64,000 bases of DNA from Parelaphostrongylus tenuis. Its lineage: Eukaryota; Nematoda; Chromadorea; Rhabditida; Metastrongylidae. The notes below the pieces were generated by a model that was not told where the DNA came from, did not search any database, and saw nothing but the letters and a program-made list of their open reading frames with translations. The translations under genes were made by a program, and so were the position numbers. The stretch spans positions 496,001 to 560,000 of the forward strand of contig JAHQIW010007131.1 of the NCBI GenBank assembly GCA_019055375.1, given 5' to 3'. Shown piece by piece: positions 1-10,430 of the stretch (position 1 is its first letter; each line of letters starts with the position of its first letter).

Positions 1-2470
1 ACTTACCCCTGGGTGATAGCTCGATTAAAAGGAAAATATGGGAATCCGCAAAGCATCATCGAACAACTCTGGCGGAAATTTCGCACAGTCAAAGCCCAAA
101 TTTTCGCCTAAGGGATCAGGAGAAACTTTGTGACTCACTTTATTCTGCTGTCATCCAGTTGAAACAAAAAGGGGAACTGATATATGGTACGATTCCGCAA
201 CAGGTACTGCTTGAGAAGTTCACAAAGGATATCCAACGCCACGTTATACAGAAAAGACGTCAAGTAGAAGCCACATGGTTGACGGAACAAATGCTGGCAA
301 GTATCAAGGAGCACATTAAAGAGGAACTTCAACTTCAATATCAAATGCAAGAAAAAGTCAACCTCAGATGTGTCGTCAGGGACACAAATGTTGGAGCTCT
401 TCCACAAGCCCATTCAAATCAGCATAAAATATTAACAAGAAAACCGCGTTTCTATCGCGAAAAGGCAGGGCATTGACCAAACAATTGTCACAACATTCGA
501 ACCATAGAGGGGAGATTGAACGTCATGCAAACACACGATCTATGCCACAACTGTGAATCAAAGAATCACAGATCATCCACTTGCCATGGTGGCTCTTGCC
601 AAACTGTCACAGGCATGAACACCATACCTCTGTATGCAGAAGGCAAAATATTACGAACAAACAACTTGCTTCAATAGAACGGAAGAAAAAAGAAAGCTCC
701 ACAACAACTACAAGAGCACCAACAGCCCACAAGAAAGAACTACCTGCCAACACAAGAGCCAATGCAATAGCTACTGATCAACAGCCAGAGACAGATTTTA
801 CAGTGTTACAAGCAAACATCAATCACATGACCAGTAAACAGGTATTAATGGGGCAAGCTCTAGCCCTCAACAGAGACACTAGGAATAAGGAGCGAATAGA
901 CGTTTGCTTGATACAATAAAAAAACTGGCCCAACGTCTTCGACTGCACGCGATCGATTCTATCGATTTGAATATTCCTACATTTGGAGACCTAAAAGCGA
1001 TCAAGCAGACTTGTGAAATTACGATATTACAGCTGATTGATACATACGGAACAAAATACGACAACGTAGTAATGATCATAGAATCGCTCATAAAACCACT
1101 CAATTGCATCCCACTTAGTGAAGAAGACTTCTCAGCTCGTAACAATATACCCTCTCCAGAGACACGTTGGCAGACAATATTCACCCAGAAGTCCTACTCG
1201 GTTGCTCAGATGTGTTCTCCTTGCTACAGATTCAATCAGTGCCAGCCTATGCATCACCATCGGGACTGAAACTGATCTCTTCTAAGCTGAAATACCTTGT
1301 TGTAAAAGCTAACCACAACCGTTGTATGGTGGCCCATGGTGCTGGTTGCGCACACCACACGGTCTACTGAAATAACCACAGAAGAACAGTCATGGAACGA
1401 TTTCCGTACTCTTGGGTCCGCGGGAGTCCATGAATTCATCGATTTCAACATAAAAGAGCGCCAACAACGAAATATGGAAGTCTGGAAACAATTCGAAACC
1501 ACGACAAAAAAGGCACGACGGCTACTACGTGCGACTACCATGGAGGGAGGACGCACATACATTACCAAGCAACAAAGCATGGCAGTCAAGAGACTCTAAG
1601 CAACAGCACTATTCTAAAAGGCAACCCCAGTATATTGCGCCAATACCAAGAAACCATTACCGAACAATTGCAACAAACATTATAGAAGAATTTGGTAAAT
1701 CACGAACATTTCGCTAATCAGCGGCGTAGAAAAAACCTTTCTTCAAGTACGATTGCAGGAACAAGACAGAGACACTACACGCTTTCTATGGATCAAGGAC
1801 ATCAGCCAACCTTGTGACTCAAGAAATCTACTCGTTTATAGATTCACACGGGTCACCTCTGGCCTTTACTGCTCACCATTTCTTTTAGCAGGAACTATCA
1901 AGTACCACTTAAACAACTATACAAAAAACTCTGCACTATCTAAAGACTTGATGGAAAATACGTACGTCGACAATGTCACTATGACAGCCAAATCAACGTG
2001 GGAAGCCATCAAGATATACAGAGAATCAAAACAAATCTTCGGAGATTTAGGGATGAACCTACGACAGTTCTTATCAAATGTTCTGCAGACGCTAAGCAAA
2101 ATATCCCCACAGCATTTGGCATCAACTACGAGACAAAAGGTTCTAGATTATGTGGCATGCACTCGAAGATGAACTCTTTCTCTCTTGCAGTAACACAAAG
2201 AAAAGTGAGTTGACGAAGCAATCAATCGCCGAACAAGTTGCGGCTATTCATGACCCACTTGGATGGTTCACACCACTCACTTCACAAGGGAAACTATTTC
2301 TGCAAAGCTTACGAACTTCTGCTATTCATAGGGCACACCGTTCTACAAGGAGTACGTCGATCAGTGAGTAAGAATAGTATCCCAAAATTTCACGTGGCAG
2401 GGCAAATCAAGGCGAGTCAAAAAGCAACACTCCATCGCAAAGCGCAGAAGCAACGACTCAACTATAACTG
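1..2470 (+). pseudogene. Decayed BEL/Pao-type retroelement (gag-pol relic)
   Basis: Fragments in shifting frames follow the order of a BEL/Pao polyprotein. A gag-like segment lies at about 120-470, with RHVIQKRRQVE and EELQLQYQ. A zinc-knuckle-like CHNCESKNHRSSTCHGGSC lies at about 545-605. A protease-like tail (HPEVLLGCSDVF, then LPSGL-like residues) lies at 1170-1300. The reverse transcriptase segment at 1750-2090 has RFLWIKD, YRFTRVTSGLYCSPFLLA, a YVDNV catalytic-type box and FGDLGMNLRQFLSN. An AIHDPLGWFTPL motif follows at about 2240-2330. The frame changes repeatedly and stops are frequent, so no product is expected. No LTR was recognised, and the 5' end may lie outside the window. Family confidence is high because several BEL/Pao motifs occur in the expected order. 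Confidence 0.85.
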
Positions 2471-2603
2471 AAACTAGTATATAACTCATTGTTTTGATGA
2501 CGTAATTACAACATCATACCACTGTTAAAAGGCCGGTATTTAACGAATTCTTATCGCTTACATTTGTCGGATGGCTGCCAACGTAAACTCACGAAAGAAG
2601 AGC

Positions 2604-2875
2604 GAAGGTGACGCAGTGGTTAGTGGTGCTTTGAGCCGAACACAAAGTCGATGTTGATCTCGCTCTTATGGACCATCAAGCCATCTATCCCTCCAGGATT
2701 GGTACACTGTTAACAGACAAGACCCAGACATGTCTAGGATTATAAGAAGCACTGTCTCGATAAGCGAAAGGCTACCGCAAGTCATTGCAAAGGTCACATA
2801 TGCATTCAATCAGCCGGAAACGAAGTTAAATATTGAACATCACTGCATGCCGCAACTCAGGGATTAATCTGCCCT
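2604..2875 (+). repeat. tRNA-derived SINE, family 1, copy 1
   Basis: The A-box-like segment ACGCAGTGGTTAGTGGTGC opens the copy. The B-box is degraded. The body shares the blocks ACCATCAAGCCATC, GCAAGTCATTGCAAAGG and ATATGCATTCAATC, and a terminal CAGGGATTAATC, with copies near 33.3, 47.0, 51.4 and 59.1 kb. Probably a Pol III-derived retroposon. Confidence 0.7.
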
Positions 2876-3784
2876 GTAAGCTTCATGCTTTTTCATATGT
2901 TAAAAACGGCAAACCGTTTGCGATCGTTTGCTGACAAACTCATAACTTGTATCGCAGAAATAATCATAGAATAGGATGCCGGATGATGGACACGGGTGGG
3001 ATAGATTGGTTGTTTGGTTGGCCATGAGTAGGTGGGAGAATGGTAATGGGCGGATAGGTATGGGCACGTTTGCCGGTAGGTGTGGGTAGGTGGGTGTGGA
3101 AGGGTGTATTGTGGTGCAGTTCAAAGTTCTTCCTGTACTTAGACAATTTGAAAAGCTACAAGACAAGAAATTTGAAAAAGGCTTACCTGGAGCCACAGGC
3201 TTGTATTACAATAAACGCTGTTGGAAGTTTTCAAATAGTGCACAGTTTTTTTATATAGTTGTTTAAGTGGTACTTAATCATACAAGAGAACGATAAAGTT
3301 GATGCCAAGGGCCAGTGAGTGACGACGTCGAAAATGAGTAATTGATTTGAGATACATGATAGGAGGGGATAATTCACAGCTGATGTCTTTGCACCTAGTT
3401 AATATTATCGACAGATTAGTAGAATGAGATAAAGAGAACGAGCAAGCAATGAGATTGTAAAGAGGAATCAAGTGCCACTGTGGGCGTAACTCTCCACCAT
3501 CGCCACCCTCCTTGACCGCTGAGCAACCATTCGTCGACAGGTGTCCGCCATCGGCAGTGTCCCGGGGTACATCGCGATCTCGGGCCGATAAACACGCTAA
3601 TTACGTCGCCTTACGATTACTTGAGGCAGTGTCTATAGGATACAATGTTTACTTATCGATAAATATAACTTATATTTTTATCCTTCACATTGTGTTGTAA
3701 TATACATAGTATGTACATGTGCGACGCAAAGGAAATAGCACTTGTTTGGCGGAACAACTGCTATAAGTCATATGTAGAACTTTG
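2876..3784. other. Non-coding interval
   Basis: No gene is supported. A GT/G-rich stretch at about 2990-3115 (repeated GGTGGG and GGTAGG words) gives open frames by composition only. Other frames up to 65 codons show no recognisable motif or splice context. Confidence 0.5.
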
Positions 3785-3858
3785 AACTTCAAGCAGGAGC
3801 TAAACTTGTGCTCTACACTTTCCGGGTTGCGTAATAATCACTGCACTACCGTGGCTCC
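3785..3858 (-). repeat. tRNA-like repeat fragment (family 3 related)
   Basis: On the minus strand the segment reads GGAGCCACGGTAGTGCAGTG, resembling an acceptor plus A-box, and later AGCTCCTGCTTGAAG at a degraded B-box position. The same AGCTCCTG.C wording occurs in the inverted tRNA-like element near 41.0 kb. Too divergent to be a working tRNA. Confidence 0.35.
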
Positions 3859-3925
3859 TTTTCTGCTGCCAACCTTTCTGCGAGACAAGGTATTTGAAAA
3901 AGCTGTCAGAAGTGGAGACTAAAAG

Positions 3926-3937
3926 TATCCCATCTAG
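3926..3937 (+). repeat. 12-bp direct repeat, left (target site duplication)
   Basis: TATCCCATCTAG occurs here and again at 4323-4334, exactly flanking the hammerhead-bearing inverted-repeat element. An exact 12-bp match at both borders is best read as a target site duplication. Confidence 0.75.
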
Positions 3938-4040
3938 CTTTCCTTCGAGTGCTTTATTAAGAACACGCTCAAATTTCAATAGATCCTTTCATTTTTATTT
4001 GAGCCAACATGTCATGTGGTCTGGTAAGGGCTCTTGTACA

Positions 4041-4076
4041 GCCCGAGACACGTGTTTCGTCCTTACAGACTCATCG
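4041..4076 (-). ncRNA. Hammerhead ribozyme, truncated and inactive
   Basis: On the minus strand the 3' part is intact: stem II, CGAAA, the CACGTG minimal stem III, UC and UCGGGC. The 5' core reads GCGATGAG instead of CTGATGAG. The 5' strand of stem I is replaced by unrelated sequence at the inversion junction. Self-cleavage is not expected. Confidence 0.7.
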
Positions 4077-4092
4077 CAATCGAGTGCGAAAA

Positions 4093-4132
4093 CACTCTGT
4101 GTTAGGTGAATGTTTCACCTGACATAGAGTGT
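4093..4132 (+). other. Strong hairpin in the element spacer
   Basis: ACACTCTGTGTTAGGTGA pairs with the downstream TCACCTGACATAGAGTGT. The two differences from perfect complementarity are G-U pairs in RNA, giving a stem of about 18 bp with a tiny loop. It lies between the two hammerhead arms. Confidence 0.6.
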
Positions 4133-4220
4133 AAAGCGTACGTCGTCGATAACTATATATAAGGAGTGTAAGGCTCCCAAGAGAACTGACTATAAAAAGA
4201 TCGACATACGACGGGTTTCT

Positions 4221-4263
4221 GCCCGGCTGATGAGTCTGTAAGGACGAAACACGTGTCTCGGGC
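4221..4263 (+). ncRNA. Hammerhead ribozyme, type I, intact
   Basis: All core elements are present. Stem I GCCCGG (4221-4226) pairs with TCGGGC (4258-4263). CTGATGAG is at 4227-4234. Stem II (GTCT/GGAC) is closed by a GTAA loop. CGAAA is at 4245-4249. Stem III is the minimal palindrome CACGTG, closed by A15.1-U16.1. The cleavage triplet is GTC, with the cut after C4257. Outer stem I can extend through GGG (4213-4215) with GCCC further downstream, leaving an internal loop that could contact loop II. The short stem III is typical of hammerheads in Penelope-like elements, which are thought to work best as dimers. Confidence 0.9.
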
Positions 4264-4322
4264 TGTACAAGAGCCCTTACCAGACCACACGACATGTTGG
4301 CTCAAATAAAAATGAAAGGATC

Positions 4323-4334
4323 TATCCCATCTAG
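4323..4334 (+). repeat. 12-bp direct repeat, right (target site duplication)
   Basis: TATCCCATCTAG, identical to 3926-3937, immediately follows the right arm. Confidence 0.75.
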
Positions 4335-7300
4335 TTTGAAAATGACAGTGGAGTCAATCGTAGCTACCATCTGACTTCAGACATCGGCAGTACGCTTACT
4401 GTGTCTTCCGTGTGGCGCGTATTTGGTGTGACTACGAATTACGACAATTATTTTCTAATTTCCTAACCTCCTCAGTTCCTTCATTCCTCACTCTCCTACC
4501 TACCTTTTTTCCCTTCATTCCTGTGCTTATTATATGGTAAGCAACCACAAGCGGCATGCAAAATAATATACACACCAAATTTACAATGTTTGATTTTCAG
4601 TAACACTACTTTCAGGGCCTCTGAGAAACCTAAAAACCACCACCAAGCAAGAGACATCGCTTCAAGCTCGTCCTATCAGGAACATGTGAGTACTAGGTAT
4701 TCCTTTTTGAAACTGTTTTTTCCTTTTTCACAGGCGAACTGAAGAGTTCTATTGTAAAGTACGCAAAAGGATTTTCTTGAATACTGTTGCTATTTTTAGA
4801 ACTTTAACAATATAAGTCGCATCATTGCACCATAAGTTCACCTTCTGTCCTCATAATCCACGCGTATAGTGTTGATCGTATGTGGTTTTCTCTAGAAACT
4901 CTGTGAAAAGTATGTTAGAGCATTTCTGACTAGTCACATGAGGCGGCGTTTAGAGCCCTTTATTGAGTAGATTATACTGCCTGGCAACCTGTGTCCGAAA
5001 ACAGCAACCATTGACCCCTTTTATGGTGGTAAATCGTGGGGTTGGTCGACCAATTAACTGGCTAATCAGCGTGATCCATCGAGGTGAACACGAAATTCGC
5101 ATCAGGGCTCTAGTGTTGTGATTGATTTGCCGCGCACTTTACATGACAGGCACATTGTACTCTAGCATTTAAGATATTTGTGTATGCTACAAGGGGGGAG
5201 GAGTGGTGGAGTAACCGAGTGGTTAACGCCTAACGGACGGCACTCGAAATTGATGCGCGCAGAGGGAACTGCGTGATTTTCCTTCTTTGATTAACGTTTT
5301 TTTTCTCGTTTGTCTAAAATTTTCGAATTCCTGTATTGATTTGATAGAACACAATTTTGTCTACTCTGTCATATGCTTTTGGTTTATTATACGTGTCTTC
5401 CGTAAGAAAAAAACGATGGTTTTCTAAGCAATCGTACCAAATTTGTCCTTCAATCAATTGTATTGCATTGCACAAAGGAGATCAGAGGGAAGAACTTTAG
5501 TTTTGCTCTTCCCTAATTCCATATAAGGCCCAAGAGTCATCGAAGTCCCTAGAAATCGGAGAACAGTTGATAATTTATCAAAATGATTATGCATGCTCTA
5601 TTCGATAGTTCTTCATCAAAAACACTCATTATAACAGTTAATACCAATCATTCGTATATTCCTAGTTATTCAGAGTTGGTAAGTGAGAACAGGTCAAGTG
5701 CTCATGAGTAGTTTATGAATTCGAGCGGAAAGGACAACCGTATCAGAAGTATGTGTCTCCAGAGCAGTATTCTCAGTACTTTTCTCATATCCGCACCCAG
5801 CATCAAAAAAGTATTTGTTATTATTTTTTGAGGTCTCAGTATATTCTTAACTGCTTAAACATCGAGAATCTGGGGTGTGTGTTTATTTTTCTTATGGTTT
5901 TTATGTTATAAAAAAAGGTGAAATAAAATTTCCTTTCACAATCAAGCATGTTTCGCTGGGCAGAATTTTTCGTTCAGACTTTCAATAACCATTCAATGGC
6001 ACAAATCTCAGCTATTTCAATGATAAGCTTGGTTCTTGAGAAGGGCGTTTAAATGCATTGTTACAAATGAAAGAATATTGACTCTCATGCTTTGAGCCGT
6101 GTGGATCGCGCAGCGCAATTTACATGTGGCATGCAGAGCGCGCTGAGTGTAGGACCCAATATTCCTTTAGATCCAACGACGCACTAAGAAGTCTTTCTCA
6201 AAAACTAAGCTTATTTTTGAAATTGTCAAAATTTGCGCTGTCGCATGGGTATGAAAGCATGAGAGAAAAGCCGTGTTTAGCGAAAATTGAAAATTACTCA
6301 GATGTGCAACACAGATTTATTCTTGTTGCTACAACTCGCAAAGATAATCTCTCCAAATGCAAGCATATTATTGGAAATTTAGAGATTTGAACTACCGACT
6401 GAATGCTGAATGACGACAATTTTGCGCCAATGTTGCAATATCCATCTACATGCCCGTGAAAGGCATATGCACCATATGTGAATTGCAATCTTGATTTCAG
6501 TGTTGCAGCGCAATAAGGAAAGTACGGTATCGTTCGCAATAATGAACTCGCGCTCTTTCTACACATAGTTGCGCTATATATTAGAATTACCTCAACACAG
6601 ACCTCCATCGGGAATGTTTGGGTGTAAAATATGTGCTTTAAAATTATGCTCTTATGTGATGGGCCATACAAATGTGCAGTAGGGGTTGAAATTTTGTTTA
6701 TTTTTCTACAAGATTGCTGGTATTACCTCTGGAAAATGAAGGAATTCAAGAAAAATAATCGCTTTTCATATAAAAAAAAACTTGCATGAAAGGTTAGATT
6801 GTGATTTTCCATTCTTTATGTATCGATGAGATGTTTCTAACGTATATACTCCGCCTATAATCACCAAAAAGCCACCTTTAACCCCAAGCGGCGGGGTGGC
6901 ATTTTAGTCTTGAAACGTGATCTTCTTTCGCTCCTACAGCCTTATATGGTAACCTCATAAGAAGCCACTTGCATATTCGGAATTCCCGAGATTTGGCTAT
7001 CTAATGGTCAATAAAACTTTCGTGAAGAGCCCTACCGAAGCCCCAGCCAAACAAATGCAGAATATCGAGTGTCAAACTTAATTTTATTCTTGTTGCTTCA
7101 ACGTAATAAAAAGTTTTCTTTCCGAAATTGACAAATCATTGAAATTGCAGAGCTATAAGCTTTTCGAAAAGTTGGCAAATATTTAAGAGCAAGAAAGACC
7201 TTCAATATTCGTTTACCTCAACTGGTACACGTCGTCCTTTAGTGGTTAACAACTTGGGCAGCTTGCCAATATTTTCAGGCTACAGACAGTGGCACTATGG

Positions 7301-8462
7301 TTTCTGTGTTTTCCAAGTAACGCGTGCTTGGGTCTAACTGCATAATCCGGCATGTTTTTGCTGTCTTGATGACAGTCGATTTCTTTCACATTCATCTCCC
7401 TTTCCCTGCCTTCTTCCCATCAAATTAATTAGGAAAAATTAATATTACTCACTCATCGTCTCTTGTAAAATGCGACTCACGCAGGTACCAGATAGTTTTT
7501 TTTGCAATAGGTGTGTGATATATCTAGAACAAGTTCAATTTTTCTGCTCTGCTTGAAAAAAGTAACATTACATGCGAGGACATTACGAAAGTCGACCGAC
7601 GATACTGTTGAACTTTGCTATATCTATCACTCTGTTCTTCTTACGATTTCACTTATATTAATGAGAATTCTCAATCCTCTTGAAGTACTCTTGATCATTT
7701 GTTGGAATCAGAAAGCTATTTTAAGTATTTTCAAATGGTATACTCGTTTTATCAATATGTGTCATAATGAAATAGATATCGCCGTGTATAGAGTAACTGA
7801 TAATCTTATTTGAAATTATTCAGTGATATGCAAACATCTGATACCAAGTAGGAGCTGAACAAAAAACAACCTCAAAAAAAGGTCTCCGAACTCCATTGTG
7901 TGGTCCGATGTTTCACATATCACTGAATATTCTTGAATGTATAACTAGATCATCGTAACACTGCTAAAAAGCAGTAAAAGAAGGATTTCTGATAATTTTG
8001 TTCGAGATGAGTAGCAAATATGATTACAGTGAGCGGGCGCAAATGAGGGCACATGAGTGAAGCGACTAAGCATTGAAGCATACGCGTGCGATCCAGTAAA
8101 GGTTGACAGTACAAAGGTTTTGACCGTCACACACTTGTATCTGGAGTGTGCCTGATAATTACTTTTGAGTCAAACATGTGGTTTATTATGACCACTTTTG
8201 GAGTGAATACATGCGTTTTGGCCTTGTAGACTCGTCAGTTGCACAGTGCCTTTCGTCTGAGCCATTCCCTCCTGAGGAGCAGCCCCCTTACATAGTGGAA
8301 CCGCAGATGTAATATTTACACGCATTGTGCAATGATAAAATCACCGTGTTTTGCACTCGATTTCTCCTTGACTGATAATCGTGAGATATCATACCGTTCT
8401 TTCCGAATGTTTTCATAGGACCTTCAATAATCTCAATGTGCCATCTGATTACTTCCGAAGGA
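4335..8462. other. Non-coding, repeat-derived interval
   Basis: No exon could be supported. A tRNA-Ser-like fragment lies at about 5204-5275. Segments at about 6010-6390 and 7000-7160 share words (CTTGGTTCTTGA.AA.GGC, TTTATTCTTGTTGCT) with the foldback region near 27.5-29.2 kb. Open frames such as 6124-6390 align weakly with frames in that same repeat (28906-29139), which marks them as repeat sequence rather than genes. Confidence 0.5.
5204..5275 (+). repeat. tRNA-Ser-like relic
   Basis: GTAACCGAGTGGTTAACGCC resembles the D-arm/A-box of a class II tRNA and is followed by an ACTCGAAAT anticodon-like loop. No clear T-arm or acceptor pairing exists. Either a tRNA pseudogene or a SINE head. A similar GGCCGAGTGGTTAGTG segment lies on the minus strand near 20195. 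Confidence 0.3.
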
Positions 8463-8612
8463 TATAACATGCTTTGACCCATGGACTTAGTGTTATACAG
8501 GCGCCTGTTTCGTCCTAACGTGACTCATCAGCAGCGCCGTCCTAGGTTCAGCCAATCCCTTATGGCTATACTCCTCTATGAAGGGATAGACACCGAGCAA
8601 TATATTATAAAA
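8463..8612 (-). mobile_element. Hammerhead-element unit, left arm of a split inverted pair
   Basis: On the minus strand this copy shows the family order: a block like GGAATCGGCGCC (here CTCGGTGTCTATCCC), GGTTC, the hammerhead, then a TTTGAGCCATAGG-like block (GGGTCAAAGC). It aligns with the 63-kb units and, inverted, with 10270-10430. Confidence 0.55.
8490..8538 (-). ncRNA. Hammerhead ribozyme, core intact, stem I weakened
   Basis: The minus strand carries CTGATGAG, a stem II closed by GTC/GAC, CGAAA, the palindromic CAGGCGCCTG stem III and UA before the cleavage site. Stem I (GCGCTG with TAACAC) has two mismatches, so activity is doubtful. Confidence 0.7.
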
Positions 8613-8736
8613 GTGCTGGCAACTTTTCGGAATCGAAGATTTCTGGCTGCAGCCCCATGTCAACGGTTTTCAGACCACCCTTTTTTACGCTGTAAACTAT
8701 ACTCAGAACTATGTCTCAGACGCGTATATTTCTCGC

Positions 8737-9350
8737 CGCCCAGCGCTTTTTTTGAACCATTAGCAATCATTCGACAGCTCAACTGAATTTAATCCCAACG
8801 TTGTGCTTATATCCTCAAAAGACTGGTTTTCTGCAACGCAAAAGGTAAAACAAGTTGAATTTGCGTGCATATGCGACGTGGGTTGTCTTCGTCCAATTCA
8901 AATGTCTCTGGGTACGGTGGCCACACGCACTGGCGCGATTTCGTTAGACGCTGCAAAGTGTCTATCGATCATTTAGAGCAGATGCATGTTCTATCGATTA
9001 TCGCGTCAGCGGCACGTGGGTACTGTATCAAGCAGCATTTGGGTTGGCCAAAGTCTACCTTGGTCGCACATGTGAATTCAGCTTATTTTATCAGTTACGT
9101 TGTAGAAAAACGGCCTTTCAGGATATAAGCACAGCCTTGGAATCAGCGACCAATAGCCATCCCAAGATTACTAATAGTTCAAAAATAGAGCTCTGTCCGA
9201 CGAGAATTTGCGCTATACGACGCAAGGAATCTCATTCTATAATAACCTTTAAAGAAGCTTTTTCGAAAACCAGCGGAGTGGTGCTGTAGCCAGAAATTTC
9301 AGCTTTCGACTAAGTACTAAGACTCCTATGAAGAGTTCCTGTCCAGCAAA
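8737..9350. mobile_element. TIR element (MITE-like), copy 1
   Basis: The left end contains TTGAACCATTAGCAATCATT. The right end reads, inverted, CTGGACAGGAACTC. Both ends match the copy at 22268-22749 at corresponding positions (TTAGTAATCATTCG, TTCGAAAACCAGC). Open frames inside (8865-9128, 9044-9289) show no transposase motif. Copy 1 lies between the two halves of the split hammerhead pair. Confidence 0.5.
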
Positions 9351-9464
9351 TGAGATCGGTTTTTCATTTTTCCTCTTTTTACGACAGAATACCGATTGTT
9401 CTTAATCACTTAAATTTATGACGGATCTGGAAGTCGAGGAATACAGCAAATACTTTTTTTGTAG

Positions 9465-9551
9465 TACCTTAAACCGTGTTTCATGGAGTCTCCGGACATT
9501 TTTGGAATGGGAATTGGACAAGATGTTCGCAAAAGGAAGCGAAAACCGAAG
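9465..9551 (+). CDS. First exon of an unrecognised gene (basic NLS-like tail)
   Basis: A TTTTTTTGTAG acceptor ends at 9464 and is followed by an 18-nt leader and ATG at 9483. The frame encodes 23 residues, MESPDIFGMGIGQDVR followed by KRKRKPK, and ends in phase 0 at a strong donor, AAG|GTAAGT (9552). An acceptor so close to the ATG suggests spliced-leader trans-splicing. The lysine/arginine run looks like a nuclear localisation signal. Downstream exons at 12101 and 12736 are on the same strand, but at least one linking exon (phase 0 in, phase 1 out) is unplaced. No family was recognised. Confidence 0.5.
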
Positions 9552-9589
9552 GTAAGTTGGTATCGAGTGTTAACTAATCTTTTATATAT

Positions 9590-9617
9590 ATGTATATTTA
9601 TTTATTTATTTATTTCC
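9590..9617 (+). repeat. Short TA/TTTA simple repeat
   Basis: TATATATATGTATA runs into repeated TTTA units just after the donor of the preceding exon. Confidence 0.8.
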
Positions 9618-9950
9618 AGTTCTAATTTATGTTTGGCACTCCTTACCGGCAAGTGGTGAACAAAAGGACTCCATGACTGAAGGCAAAATAGACGGCTGAA
9701 AGCAAGACCTGAGAATTACCTTAAGGTGGCTCCAACAAACGGGACCGATAGGGTAGATGGAGTCGTGGAGACCAAAAATATGCGTCGATGGTGGGTGCCG
9801 ATATGATTTTGTGGCTAATATCTGTAAATTGGTTAGGGTTAGTTGGAATTACTGTTCACTCCCAAACTTCTTCTAATTATCCAAATTCTTTATTTCCGCT
9901 GCGTTTTAGCAATGGTATGGAGTAAAAATATAGATATGAGAATGCCGAAT

Positions 9951-10045
9951 GGAGCAAAAATTTGAGCCTAGCCGGGAGGTGAACCTGCGTCGTTTAACCC
10001 ACATGCTGGTAAAAGTTGCTAAGATTGCGTGATTTCCGTATCGTT
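9951..10045 (-). repeat. tRNA-like repeat, family 3 half-copy
   Basis: The minus strand reads GTGGGTTAAACGACGCAGG, then TTCACCTCCCGGCT (B-box-like), then GCTCAAATTTTTGCTC. The same succession (GGGTTAAACGCGAG, TTCAACTCCCGTCT, GCTTTCGCTC) occurs at about 41140-41185. Confidence 0.5.
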
Positions 10046-10269
10046 GAATTGCTGATTTTTTTCGCGGACATTTTGTGTTGGATTTGCCCACATTTGTTTA
10101 AGGTGAAGCTGCCGTGGGAACAAATTCACTCCCTATTCATGCACAGTTGGCGCGTCGGGGAAAATATTAGTGAAGCGGCGCGCAAGATCACTGAAGCTTC
10201 CAGAAGACCTGAAAATGTAGTGACCGTCAGCCGAACAAGTGGCTTATAAATTGATCTAACTTGCGCTGG

Positions 10270-10430
10270 TCTCCTGCTCGGCGTCGATCCCCTCATAAAG
10301 TAGTATATCCTTGAGGCATCGGTTGAACCAAGTACGGTACTAGTGATGAGTTCCGTTAGGACGAAAGAGGCGTCTGTATAGCACATCATTTTTGTTTGAG
10401 CAAGGTTAACAAAAAAAGCGGTATAATGAA
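10270..10430 (+). mobile_element. Hammerhead-element unit, right arm of a split inverted pair
   Basis: CTCGGCGTCGATCCCCTC, a GGTTGAACC block, the hammerhead, then TTTTTGTTTGAGCAAGG and AAAAAAGCGGTATAAT. The order matches the 63-kb units. It is the inverted partner of 8463-8612, so the pair keeps the minus/plus divergent layout with about 1.7 kb now between the arms. Confidence 0.55.
10337..10384 (+). ncRNA. Hammerhead ribozyme, degenerate
   Basis: GTGATGAG replaces CTGATGAG (the essential first C is lost). Stem II TCC/GGA and CGAAA are kept. Stem III is GAGGCGTCTG and no longer a palindrome. TATAGCAC and stem I GTACTA still largely pair. Predicted inactive. Confidence 0.7.

Larger units (their letters stand above)
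3938..4322. mobile_element. 385-bp inverted-repeat element with hammerhead ribozyme
   Basis: Two arms of about 95 bp (about 3979-4076 and 4229-4322) are near-perfect reverse complements. Each holds a hammerhead core and the block TTTATTTGAGCCAACATG. The left arm's ribozyme is cut off at the inversion junction and the right arm's is intact. The spacer contains a 40-nt hairpin. Exact 12-bp direct repeats flank the element. No coding capacity is seen. The arm layout (minus on the left, plus on the right) matches the arrays at 8.5/10.3 kb and 63 kb. Hammerheads are established in Penelope-like elements and retrozymes; assignment to one of these is inference. Confidence 0.75.

Noticed and set aside
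1..2470. Active retrovirus-like element
   Set aside because: Multiple stops and frameshifts throughout the gag-pol-like relic, and no LTRs seen.
2900..3196. 98-codon minus-strand proline/threonine-rich frame
   Set aside because: Caused by a GT/G-rich simple-sequence stretch. No motif, no splice context.
5204..5275. Functional tRNA-Ser gene
   Set aside because: D-arm-like and anticodon-like parts are present, but acceptor and T-arm pairing are not.
8865..9289. Two overlapping frames as a transposase
   Set aside because: No DDE or HTH motif; they lie inside a short TIR element.
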